A stretch of 32,078 nt of DNA from positions 1-32,078 of the forward strand of contig DASTYT010000128.1 in assembly GCA_035764725.1 (NCBI GenBank), read 5' to 3'. Source of the DNA: Candidatus Methylomirabilota bacterium. Lineage in GTDB: Bacteria > Methylomirabilota > Methylomirabilia > Rokubacteriales > CSP1-6. Of this stretch, positions 24,725-32,078 are shown piece after piece (position 1 is the first letter of the stretch; each line of letters starts with the position of its first letter). The notes below the pieces were generated by a model that saw only the letters and a program-made list of their open reading frames with translations, ran no database searches and had not been told where the DNA came from. The position numbers and the translations under genes are program-made.

Positions 24725-25981
24725 TCAGGCCCCGGGACAGGGGATGACGCGGAACTCCACCCGGCGGTCCAGAGCGTCCCGCTGATCGTCGGTGCCGCTT
24801 CCCACGATGTTCTCGCGCGAGCCGACCCCGGCGGTCTCGATGCGCGAGGCGGGCTCGCGCGACTCCGTGATCAGACGTCCCTTGATGAAGTCGGCGCGCC
24901 GCAGCGAGAGCCGCTCGTTGTTCACCTCGGAGCCGGTGCGGCTCGTGTGCCCCACTATTCTTAGACAGGATTTTGTTTCCTTCATCTGGAGGGCGATCTG
25001 ACGCAGCCACACGGGATACGGCCCGCTGATCTTGGTGTCGGGCCAGAAGTCCGTGCTCCCCGGGCGGAAGAGGAACTTCACGGCGAGATTGTTGGTGGCG
25101 AGCCCGAGGGCGACGATCTTGCCGAAGGCCGCCTCGGCGTCGCTGCCGCGCCCGAGGTTCCAGTAGATCATGTAGAGGCCGTTGTAGACGCGGAGCTGCT
25201 GACCGTCCTGGCGCTTCGCCGCCTCCTCGTAGTAGGGCAGCGCCTCTGCATACTTGCCCACGTTGATCGCGGCCATCCCCTCGTTCACTACCGCGGAGGT
25301 CGGCAGCCGCTCGATGTAGACCGCGTCGGCAGGCTGGGCGGCGGCGGTCTCGGCGGTCTTGATCTGGCCCTCGATCACCCGATCCTTCGCGATCGCCGGG
25401 CTCTCGCGGAAGAAGGGCGTGGGCGTGACGTCCACCGAGTCGTCGCGGACGCGCGCGGCCGACTGGGCGACGACCAGGCCGGCGCGGATCTCGGTCATGG
25501 ACATGTTGAGCCGATAGAGGCCCTTCTCGTTCATCACCGGAGTCATCGTCGAGGTGACCACGTACTCCGCGCGCTTGAGGAACTCCGGCGTGGCCGCGTA
25601 GACGTCGAACTGCTTGAACTTGGCCTGCGTGCGCTCGTAGACGAAGGCCTCGGCGAGCAGCGTCGCCTGCGTCTGCTGTCCCGTCGCGGCGTCGATGATG
25701 GTGTCCACCACGATCACGCTGCGCTTGGCCTCGGCGCCACCGGCCCTGGGGGCGAAGGCGGGCAGCCGCTGGAGCTGGATGAAGAGGTCGTCCACCGCAT
25801 AGGCGATGCCCTGCGCGAAGGTGAGATCCGAGCGCTGGGGCGCGGGACGCTCCGGTAGCGGCGGCGCCGCGGCCGGCGGGGGTGGTGGTGGCGGCTGGCT
25901 CGCGCAGCCGGCGAAAAACGCCAGTGCGGCGAGCAGCCAGGCGCCGCACATCATCACCATTCGCGAATGGGCTAGCGACAT
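24725..25981 (-). CDS. OmpA-family peptidoglycan-binding lipoprotein with FlgO/CsgG-like and TPR-like regions
   Basis: The 418-residue protein starts at ATG 25981 and has a lipoprotein signal (AFFAGC, Cys26) followed by a run of prolines. Residues about 52-195 resemble FlgO/CsgG-type lipoprotein domains (IVVDTIIDAATGQQTQAT, KFKQFDVYAATPEF). Residues about 228-300 look like two TPR-type helix pairs. Residues about 302-414 are an OmpA C-terminal domain: FLFRPGSTDFWPDT, VGHTSRTGSEVNNERLSLRRAD and DDQRDALDRRVEF. The Asp that normally follows GHT and helps hold diaminopimelate is Ser347 here; the later Arg is kept. The gene overlaps the cyclase gene upstream by ten bases, so the two proteins are probably made together. 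Confidence 0.85.
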   Translation of the reverse strand: MSLAHSRMVMMCGAWLLAALAFFAGCASQPPPPPPPAAAPPLPERPAPQRSDLTFAQGIAYAVDDLFIQLQRLPAFAPRAGGAEAKRSVIVVDTIIDAATGQQTQATLLAEAFVYERTQAKFKQFDVYAATPEFLKRAEYVVTSTMTPVMNEKGLYRLNMSMTEIRAGLVVAQSAARVRDDSVDVTPTPFFRESPAIAKDRVIEGQIKTAETAAAQPADAVYIERLPTSAVVNEGMAAINVGKYAEALPYYEEAAKRQDGQQLRVYNGLYMIYWNLGRGSDAEAAFGKIVALGLATNNLAVKFLFRPGSTDFWPDTKISGPYPVWLRQIALQMKETKSCLRIVGHTSRTGSEVNNERLSLRRADFIKGRLITESREPASRIETAGVGSRENIVGSGTDDQRDALDRRVEFRVIPCPGA

Positions 25982-27159
25982 GAGGTCGTCATCTCCCGTT
26001 GCTCGTCCGGCGTGAGCGTTTCGCCCAGGGCGGCGCGCTGGAGCAGCCGCGAGCAGCGGGCGCTCGGCTGAGGTGTCGGGGCTGGCGGCACGCTCGGGTG
26101 GGGCGCGGCCATCACGCTCTTGGACGGCGGTGCCGCCGGCCGAGGCTTCCGGGCGCCCGCGGCGTCCACGGGGGTCGGGGCCGGCGGCGCGGCGGGCGCG
26201 GGCGTGGCCGCCACCGGAGGCGCGGTCGCAGCAGCGGGCTCCGCGGGGGCAGACGCCGCCGGAGCGGACGGTGTGACGGATGCGGCTGCGGGCGCCGGTA
26301 TCGCCGGAGCGGACGGTGTGACGGGCGCGGAGGACTGCGCCGCCGGCGTGGAGACCGGCGCGGCGGCCGGCGCGGCCGGAGGCACGGGCTGGCGGGGCGC
26401 CGCGCTGGTAGCAGCGGGCAGCTCGCGAGTGCCCTGGCGCGACGGCCACGCCACCCAGGCCCCGATGCCGACGCCGACGATCGCGACCGCGGCGATGAGC
26501 CCGGCGCCCACGGACCGGCTCCGCGGCGTCGACGTCGCGACGGCGGTCGTCGTGCGGCCCACCGCGCCGAGGCTCTGCAGCGCGGCGTCGATCGCCCCTG
26601 CTGACGCGCTCAGGCGAAAGACCTCGTGCTCGCGTCCGTGCTTGTCGGCGCGCAGGCCCAGCGGCTCGAACAGCGTCTGGAAGCTCGCGTCGAGATAGAA
26701 CACAGCCTCCTGGAAGCTGCGCGATGCGGTCGTCTCCCCCGGGGCGGCGAAGCTCATGATGCGCTCGGCGGAGTTGATCCCCTCGCCGACCATGTTCGGA
26801 TGCCCGTTCACGTCGGTGACGACCTTCAGGGGCCCCAGGTTGATGCCCAGTCGCAGATCGCCCGAGCGCAGCAGGCTATCGTCGGGTGCGCCGTCGAGCT
26901 CGCGACGCAGCCGCAGCGTCAGGCTCAGCGCGTACTCGGGGCTCACCAGGAAGCCCACCGCGGCGCCGTCGCCCGTGTCGAGGACGATGCGGCTCGACGC
27001 GGGATACGGCGTGACCAGGCGCTGCAGCAGGCTGGCGAGCTCTTCCTTGGCGGCCAGCTGCGCGGGCACGGACTTCTTCGAGAAGCCCACGATGTCCGCG
27101 AAGACGACCGCGGCCATTCGGGTCTGGCGATCGAGCTGGGTGGCGGCAGACTCCTTCAT
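25972..27159 (-). CDS. Membrane-anchored class III adenylate/guanylate cyclase with Pro/Ala-rich tail
   Basis: Residues about 15-185 form a class III nucleotide cyclase domain with metal-binding Asp22 (FADIVGFS) and Asp64 (DTGDG) and the transition-state pair Asn129/Arg133 (GINSAERI), so it should be active. A single membrane helix lies at about 217-238, preceded by a basic stretch. Then come about 130 residues dominated by Pro and Ala with loose repeats (SAPVTPSAPA), and a short conserved-looking end with two cysteines (CSRLLQRAAL...TSCR). The cyclase domain is cytosolic and the tail periplasmic, the reverse of receptor cyclases with N-terminal sensors. Whether cAMP or cGMP is made cannot be told by eye. 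The tail could reach the outer-membrane lipoprotein encoded next. Confidence 0.9.
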   Translation of the reverse strand: MKESAATQLDRQTRMAAVVFADIVGFSKKSVPAQLAAKEELASLLQRLVTPYPASSRIVLDTGDGAAVGFLVSPEYALSLTLRLRRELDGAPDDSLLRSGDLRLGINLGPLKVVTDVNGHPNMVGEGINSAERIMSFAAPGETTASRSFQEAVFYLDASFQTLFEPLGLRADKHGREHEVFRLSASAGAIDAALQSLGAVGRTTTAVATSTPRSRSVGAGLIAAVAIVGVGIGAWVAWPSRQGTRELPAATSAAPRQPVPPAAPAAAPVSTPAAQSSAPVTPSAPAIPAPAAASVTPSAPAASAPAEPAAATAPPVAATPAPAAPPAPTPVDAAGARKPRPAAPPSKSVMAAPHPSVPPAPTPQPSARCSRLLQRAALGETLTPDEQREMTTSCR

Positions 27160-27246
27160 GATCCCGAATCGCCCGCAAGAATAGCGTGTTTCCGGGCCGG
27201 CGGGCAGGGGGTTCCGCAGCCTCGGGGCGGGGGGCGCCTGGCGGCG

Positions 27247-28782
27247 CTAGGGCGCGCCCTGGAGGATCTCGTTGAGCGCGGCGGGGTCCACCGGCTTGAC
27301 CAGGTGGGCGTCGAAGCCGGCCTCGTGGGACAGCGCGCGGTCCTGGGGCTGGCCGTAGCCGCTGACCGCGATGAGCCGCACCGTGTCGCCCCGCTGCCGG
27401 CGGATGCGGCGCGCCGCCTCGTAGCCGTCGATGTCGGGAAGCCCGATGTCCATGATCACGACGTCGGGCGCGTGGCGCACCGCCGCGTCCACGCCCTCGG
27501 CGCCGGTGGCCGCTTCCAGCACCTCGTGGCCCAGCATGCGGAGCAAGGTGGCCTGCATGTCGCGCGCGTCGTGATTGTCCTCGACGAGGAGGACGCGCTG
27601 CGCCCGCCCCGGCGGCGCGGCGGATGGAGGCGCGTCCATCTTGTCCTCCGGCGCCGCAAGCGGAAGCCGCACCGTGAACCGGGCGCCGCCGCAGGGCTCG
27701 TTGCTGGCGCTGACACTCCCGCCGTGCAGCTCCAGGAGCTGGCGCACCAAGGTCAAGCCGATGCCGAGGCCGCCTTCCGTCCGGGCGAGGGTGGGGCTGG
27801 CCTGCGCGAACAGATCGAAGATCGCCTCGAGCTTGTCGGGAGGGATGCCGGGGCCGTTGTCCACGACGACAAGGATGGCCGTGCCGGCCTCGACGCTCAG
27901 CGAGATCCGGATCGTGCCGTCGATGGGCGTGAATTTCCGCGCATTGTTCAGCAGGTTGCCGATGATCTGCTGCAGGCGCACCGGGTCGCCGGCCACGGTG
28001 ACGGGGGCCCCGGGCACGGACACGGTCAGGCGCTGGCGCTTGGTGTCGAGCCGGTGCCGCTCCATCTCCACCGCCTGCTCGACCGCAGTGCGCAGATCGA
28101 CCGACACACGCTCGAGGTCGACCAGCCGGCCGCCGAGCCGCGCCACGTCGAGCAGATCGTCGAGCAGCCGGGCCAGGTGATGCGCCTGACGTTCGATCAT
28201 CCCGCGCGCGCGGTCCTGCTGCGGGCGCACGGCATCCGGCCGCTCCAGCACGGCGAGCGCGTTGACGATGACGCCGACGGGATTGCGCAGCTCGTGGGCG
28301 AGCATCGCGAGGAACTCGTCCTTGGCCTGGTTCGCCAGGCGGGCCTGGGCCAGGGCGGCCTGCTCCAGCCGCCGCAGCTCGTCCCGCTCACGCTCCAGAC
28401 GCTTCTGCGCGCTGATGTCGCGCGCGATCTTGGACGCGCCCACCACGTGGCCGTCGCGGGCGCGGATGGGCGAGACGGTGAGCGCGATCGGGATGAGGCG
28501 ACCATCCTTGGTGATGCGCTCGGTCTCGAAGTGCTCGATCGACTGGCCGAGGTGAAGGCGCCGGATGATCTCGTCTTCCTCGAAGAGGCGCTCCTTGGGG
28601 ATGATGATCGTGATCGGCTGACCCAGCACCTCGCGCTCGGTGTAGCCGAACATGCGCTCCGCCGCACCGTTCCAGGACGTGATCCGGCCCTCGAGGGTCT
28701 TGCTGATGATGGCGTCCTCGGCATTGGTGACGATGGCGGCGAGACGGGCGGCATAGGCTTCGGCTTCCGAAAGTGAGTCCAT
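27247..28782 (-). CDS. PAS-domain hybrid histidine kinase, soluble
   Basis: The 511-residue protein has no membrane helix. Order: PAS domain (about 10-125; AEDAIISKTLEGRITSWNGA, GYTEREVLGQ), coiled linker, HisKA with His163 (LAHELRNP), and HATPase_c with Asn276/Asn280, DNGPGI (308-313) and GGLGIGL (337-343). A C-terminal receiver follows with Glu401/Asp402, phospho-acceptor Asp445 and Lys496. The kinase-receiver half is closely similar in layout to the membrane hybrid kinase at the left of the window. ATG 28782 is chosen because the PAS domain begins soon after; the frame is open to 28854. It lies 87 bases upstream of the cyclase gene on the same strand and may be co-transcribed. Output is unclear because no DNA-binding regulator is nearby. 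Confidence 0.9.
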   Translation of the reverse strand: MDSLSEAEAYAARLAAIVTNAEDAIISKTLEGRITSWNGAAERMFGYTEREVLGQPITIIIPKERLFEEDEIIRRLHLGQSIEHFETERITKDGRLIPIALTVSPIRARDGHVVGASKIARDISAQKRLERERDELRRLEQAALAQARLANQAKDEFLAMLAHELRNPVGVIVNALAVLERPDAVRPQQDRARGMIERQAHHLARLLDDLLDVARLGGRLVDLERVSVDLRTAVEQAVEMERHRLDTKRQRLTVSVPGAPVTVAGDPVRLQQIIGNLLNNARKFTPIDGTIRISLSVEAGTAILVVVDNGPGIPPDKLEAIFDLFAQASPTLARTEGGLGIGLTLVRQLLELHGGSVSASNEPCGGARFTVRLPLAAPEDKMDAPPSAAPPGRAQRVLLVEDNHDARDMQATLLRMLGHEVLEAATGAEGVDAAVRHAPDVVIMDIGLPDIDGYEAARRIRRQRGDTVRLIAVSGYGQPQDRALSHEAGFDAHLVKPVDPAALNEILQGAP

Positions 28783-28901
28783 GAGGGGTACCCCGGAGAT
28801 GGTACCGCGGGTGCATGCCGATCTGCTGCGCGCGTTTGTGCTAAGCAGGACCAAGCGTTTTCAAGTGAGCTGGGGAGAAATTACCGGGTCGCAGTGTTCA
28901 C

Positions 28902-31900
28902 ATGAGTATGGATAGACAACCCACGAGCGACGTACCTCCCTGGCTGGCGGGTGGGGGCGAGATGGGCGAGCGCATCCGGCGCCTCGACTGGGGCGCGACC
29001 CCGCTCGGGCCCATCGCTGCCTGGCCCGAAACGCTCCGCCGCGCCGTCAGCATGGCGCTGCCCTCCAAGGCGCAGATCTGCCTCTTCTGGGGGCCGGAGC
29101 TGGTCAAGCTCTACAACGACGCCTACATTCCGGTCCTCGGCCAGAAGCACGGCCGCGTGCTCGGGCTCCCGGGACGGGAGGTGTGGCCCGAGGTCTGGCA
29201 TCAGCTCGAGCCGCTGCTCGAGGGCGTGGTCCGGACCGGCGAGGCCTTCAAGGCAGACGATCTGCTGTTCCTCATCGAGCGCCACGGCTTTACCGAGGAG
29301 ACGTATTTCGACGTCTCGTACGATCCCGTGCGCGACGACGCGGGCAAGGTGGACGGCGTGTTCTGCATCGTCACCGAGACCACCGGTCGTGTCCTCGGCG
29401 AGCGGCGTCTCCGCGCCCTGCGCGATCTCGGACGCGCCAAGGAGGGGCGCTCGGTGGACGAGGCGTGCCTCCTCGCCCTCGACGCGCTCGCGTCCCACCG
29501 CCAGGATCTTCCCTTCGTGCGTCTCTACCTGCTCGAGGAGGCCGGCACGGATGTGCGCGAGGTGGGCGCTCGCGGGGCCGCGACCATCTCGCTCGCCGAT
29601 CGCGCCTGGCCGTTCGAGGCGGTGGCGCGGAGCGGCGAGGCGGTCGTGATGAAGTCGCCGCCGCCCGAGCTGGCGCACGCGCTGCCGGACACCGCCGCGC
29701 CCGAGCGCACGATGGTGCACCCGATCCTGCGCGCGGGGCACTGCGCGGGCTTGATGGTCGTGGGAACGAGCCGCAACCTCGGCCTCGAGGGCGGCTATCG
29801 CGACTTTCTGGATCTCGTGGCCACCCAGATCGGCGTGGCGGTGACCCAGGCCTCGTCCTACGAGGAAGCGCGGAAGCGCGCGGAAGCCCTCGCCGAGCTC
29901 GACCGCGCCAAGACGGTGTTCTTCAGCAACATCAGCCACGAGTTCCGGACCCCGCTTACCTTGATGCTCGGCCCCCTCGAGGATCTGCTTCGGCGTCCGG
30001 CCTCGACGATGGACCCGGGTGAGCACGACTCCCTCGCCCTGATGCACCGGAACGGCCGCCGGCTCCTGAAGCTCGTCAACACGCTGCTCGACTTTTCCCG
30101 CATCCAGGCCGGCCGCCACCGAGCGACGTACGAGCCGACGGACCTCGGTCGCCTCACCGCGGAGCTGGCCGGCGTCTTCCGCTCGGCGATCGAGCAAGCC
30201 GGCCTTCGGCTCGAGGTGCGCCTGGCTTCGGGCCTCGAGCCCATCTACGTGGACCGCGCGATGTGGGAGAAAATCGTCCTCAACCTCCTCTCCAACGCGC
30301 TCAAGTTCACCTTCGAAGGGACCATCAGCGTCGAGCTGGTGGACCACGATACCTCCGTGGAGCTGGTGGTGCGCGACACCGGGATCGGCATCGCCGCCGC
30401 CGAGCTGCCGCGCGTGTTCGACCGCTTCCATCGCGTGCAGGCGGCGCGCGCCCGCACCCACGAGGGCTCCGGCATCGGGCTTGCCCTCGTCCTGGAGCTG
30501 GTGCGGCTGCACGGCGGCGACGTGCGAGTCGAGAGCGCGCCCGACCGCGGCAGCGCCTTCTTCGTCACGCTGCCCCGTGGCCGGGCGCACCTGCCCGCCG
30601 ACCACATCGCCGCGGGCTCCGTCGCCTCTTCCGCGTCCAGCGCGCCGGCCTTCCTCGAGGAAGCGCTCGGCTGGCTGCCCCAGGAGGGCGACGAGATCGC
30701 GGAGCCGTTTGCCGCCGCCGCGGCGCCCGAGCCCGGGCGGGGAGCCGGCGAGAGCGGCCGCCGCCCGCGCATCCTCGTCGCCGACGACAATGCGGACATG
30801 CGGGAGTACGTGGGGCGCCTGCTCGGCACGCGATGGGAGGTGGAGGCGGCCGGCGACGGGCACGCCGCGCTGGCCGCGCTACGGGCCCGTTCCGCCGACC
30901 TCATCCTCGCCGACGTCATGATGCCGGGGCTGGACGGCTTCGCGCTGCTGAACGCGGTGCGGGCCGATGCGGCCCTGCGCGGCGTTCCGGTGATCCTCCT
31001 CTCGGCGCGCGCCGGCGAGGAGGCGCGGATCGAGGGCCTGGAGGCGGGCGCCGACGACTACGTGACCAAGCCGTTCGCCGCGCGCGAGCTCGTCGCGCGC
31101 GTGGAGTCCCACCTCAAGCTCAAGGAGCTGCGCGAGCATGCCGCGGCGGAGCGGGAAGCGCTGCTCGCGCGCGCCGAGGCCGCACGGCGCGAGGCGGAAG
31201 AGAAGACCGAGGATCTCGAGACGATCAGCCGCATCGGCCAGCGGCTCAGCGGCCGGACCGAGCTGACTGCTCTGGTCCAGGCCTTCACCGACGAGGCGAC
31301 GCTGCTGGCGGGGGCGCAGGTCGGCGCGTTCTTCTACAACACGGTCTCCGACAAGGGCGAGTCGCACACGCTCTATGCGATCTCCGGCGTGTCCCGGGCG
31401 GCCTTCGAGCAGTTCCCGCTGCCCCGCAGCACCGATCTCCTCGGGCGGACGTTTCGCGGCGAGCGCATCATCCGTCTCGACGACGTGCGTGGGGACCCGA
31501 GCTACGGCCGGAGCGCGCCCCACTATGGGATGCCGCTCGGCCACCTTCCCGTCACCAGCTACCTGGCGGTGCCGGTGCTCTCGCGCACCGGTGAGGTGCT
31601 CGGCGGGCTCTTCCTGGGCCACGAGCAGCCCGGTATGTTCCCCGAGCGTCTCGAGCCGATCATGGCCGGCGTGGCCGCCCAGCTCGCCATCGCCCTCGAC
31701 AACGCGCGGCTGCTCGACAAGGAGCAGCGCGCCCGGGCGAGCGCGGAGGCGGCAAGCCGCGCGAAGGACGAGTTCCTCGCCGTGCTCTCGCACGAGCTGC
31801 GAACCCCGCTCAACGCGGTGTACGGCTGGGCGCACATGCTGAAGTCGGGCCAGCTCCAGGGCGAGATGCTGACGCGGGCGCTCGAGGTCATCATGCGCAA

Positions 31901-32078
31901 CGCCAACGCCCAGGTGCAGCTCATCGACGACATGCTCGACGTCTCCCGCATCGTCACCGGCAAGATGCGCCTGGACGTGCGGCCGGTGGATCTGCGCACG
32001 GTGGTGGAGGCGGCGCTCGACGTGGTCAGGCCCGCCGCGGACGCCAAGAGCCTGCGCCTGCAGGCCGTGCTCGACCCG
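28902..32078 (+). CDS. Large multi-domain hybrid histidine kinase with two kinase modules (3' end beyond window)
   Basis: The frame stays open from ATG 28902 to the window edge, 1059 residues so far. Domain order: PAS-type region (about 30-165; PLGPIAAWPETLR, LFWGPELVKLYNDAY), a GAF-like region (about 180-320), then the first HisKA with His346 (NISHEFRTPLT) and an HATPase with DTGIGI. A receiver follows with phospho-acceptor Asp671 (LILADVMMPGLDGF), then a coiled linker, a GAF domain (about 770-940) and a second HisKA with His964 (VLSHELRTPLN). The second ATPase domain must lie outside. Two kinase cores in one chain suggest an internal relay. ATG 28908 is an alternative start; no good ribosome site is seen. 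It is divergent from the PAS kinase with 119 bases between. Confidence 0.9.
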   Translation, partial: MSMDRQPTSDVPPWLAGGGEMGERIRRLDWGATPLGPIAAWPETLRRAVSMALPSKAQICLFWGPELVKLYNDAYIPVLGQKHGRVLGLPGREVWPEVWHQLEPLLEGVVRTGEAFKADDLLFLIERHGFTEETYFDVSYDPVRDDAGKVDGVFCIVTETTGRVLGERRLRALRDLGRAKEGRSVDEACLLALDALASHRQDLPFVRLYLLEEAGTDVREVGARGAATISLADRAWPFEAVARSGEAVVMKSPPPELAHALPDTAAPERTMVHPILRAGHCAGLMVVGTSRNLGLEGGYRDFLDLVATQIGVAVTQASSYEEARKRAEALAELDRAKTVFFSNISHEFRTPLTLMLGPLEDLLRRPASTMDPGEHDSLALMHRNGRRLLKLVNTLLDFSRIQAGRHRATYEPTDLGRLTAELAGVFRSAIEQAGLRLEVRLASGLEPIYVDRAMWEKIVLNLLSNALKFTFEGTISVELVDHDTSVELVVRDTGIGIAAAELPRVFDRFHRVQAARARTHEGSGIGLALVLELVRLHGGDVRVESAPDRGSAFFVTLPRGRAHLPADHIAAGSVASSASSAPAFLEEALGWLPQEGDEIAEPFAAAAAPEPGRGAGESGRRPRILVADDNADMREYVGRLLGTRWEVEAAGDGHAALAALRARSADLILADVMMPGLDGFALLNAVRADAALRGVPVILLSARAGEEARIEGLEAGADDYVTKPFAARELVARVESHLKLKELREHAAAEREALLARAEAARREAEEKTEDLETISRIGQRLSGRTELTALVQAFTDEATLLAGAQVGAFFYNTVSDKGESHTLYAISGVSRAAFEQFPLPRSTDLLGRTFRGERIIRLDDVRGDPSYGRSAPHYGMPLGHLPVTSYLAVPVLSRTGEVLGGLFLGHEQPGMFPERLEPIMAGVAAQLAIALDNARLLDKEQRARASAEAASRAKDEFLAVLSHELRTPLNAVYGWAHMLKSGQLQGEMLTRALEVIMRNANAQVQLIDDMLDVSRIVTGKMRLDVRPVDLRTVVEAALDVVRPAADAKSLRLQAVLDP

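Noticed and set aside
26080..26440. Repetitive Pro/Ala-coding sequence that could look like a DNA repeat array
   Set aside because: The repeats are irregular and are explained by the Pro/Ala-rich tail of the cyclase; no CRISPR-like spacing or identical units.
26626..28776. Long plus-strand open frame opposite the cyclase and PAS kinase
   Set aside because: It spans two unrelated genes and the gap between them, with low-complexity composition and no domain pattern. Antisense artefact of codon bias.
28785..28794. GGGGTACCCC palindrome before the PAS kinase start
   Set aside because: Only 10 bases, immediately next to the start codon, in a GC-rich region; too little to call an operator.
28881..30863. 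Long minus-strand open frame opposite the large double kinase
   Set aside because: The plus strand encodes intact PAS, HisKA, HATPase and receiver motifs here; the minus frame shows none.

Overview
The window is about 32 kb of very GC-rich, gene-dense bacterial chromosome on both strands. It carries orphan ABC_sub_bind-type substrate-binding proteins, large hybrid histidine kinases, a molybdopterin oxidoreductase and GTG/TTG starts. Together these suggest an uncultured soil or subsurface lineage such as Candidatus Rokubacteria (near NC10/Methylomirabilota). That placement is an impression from gene style, not a phylogenetic result. No rRNA, tRNA, CRISPR array, transposase or integrase was seen.

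Left third (1-9.4 kb): two divergent paralogous substrate-binding proteins, a ferritin-like diiron protein with an AurF-type ligand set, an EamA/DMT transporter and a two-HKD phospholipase D/cardiolipin synthase-like enzyme. A compact operon follows: membrane hybrid histidine kinase, exported one-Cys MsrA, HAD hydrolase.

Middle (9.4-17.2 kb): a PhnB-like protein, a large Mo/W-bisPGD oxidoreductase with a 16-bp palindrome upstream, a secreted two-domain protein (TIGR03067-like plus DUF3558-like), an MHYT-GGDEF diguanylate cyclase, rpiA, an ABM-like protein and gnd. Two gene remnants sit here: a frameshifted DedA fragment before rpiA, and a C-terminal glucose-6-phosphate dehydrogenase fragment directly downstream of gnd.

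Centre-right (17.3-23.4 kb): the most distinctive locus is a tightly packed six-gene operon. Its order is chrB (regulator-like), an ornithine cyclodeaminase/mu-crystallin family enzyme, two complete chrA-type transporters, a ChrB domain fused to an LMW-phosphatase/ArsC-like domain, and a YncE-like beta-propeller. It is preceded by a consensus -35 box and an 18-bp perfect inverted repeat lying where a repressor would block the promoter, with the predicted transcription start almost at the chrB start codon. The layout reads as a self-regulated oxyanion (chromate-like) response and export system with two added enzymatic parts.

Right end (23.4-32.1 kb): a small lipoprotein, then a minus-strand run of hybrid kinase, class III nucleotide cyclase with a membrane anchor and Pro/Ala-rich tail, OmpA-type lipoprotein and crotonase. 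A very large double-kinase protein diverges from it and leaves the window unfinished. Signal transduction (three hybrid kinases, one diguanylate cyclase, one nucleotide cyclase) is clearly over-represented.
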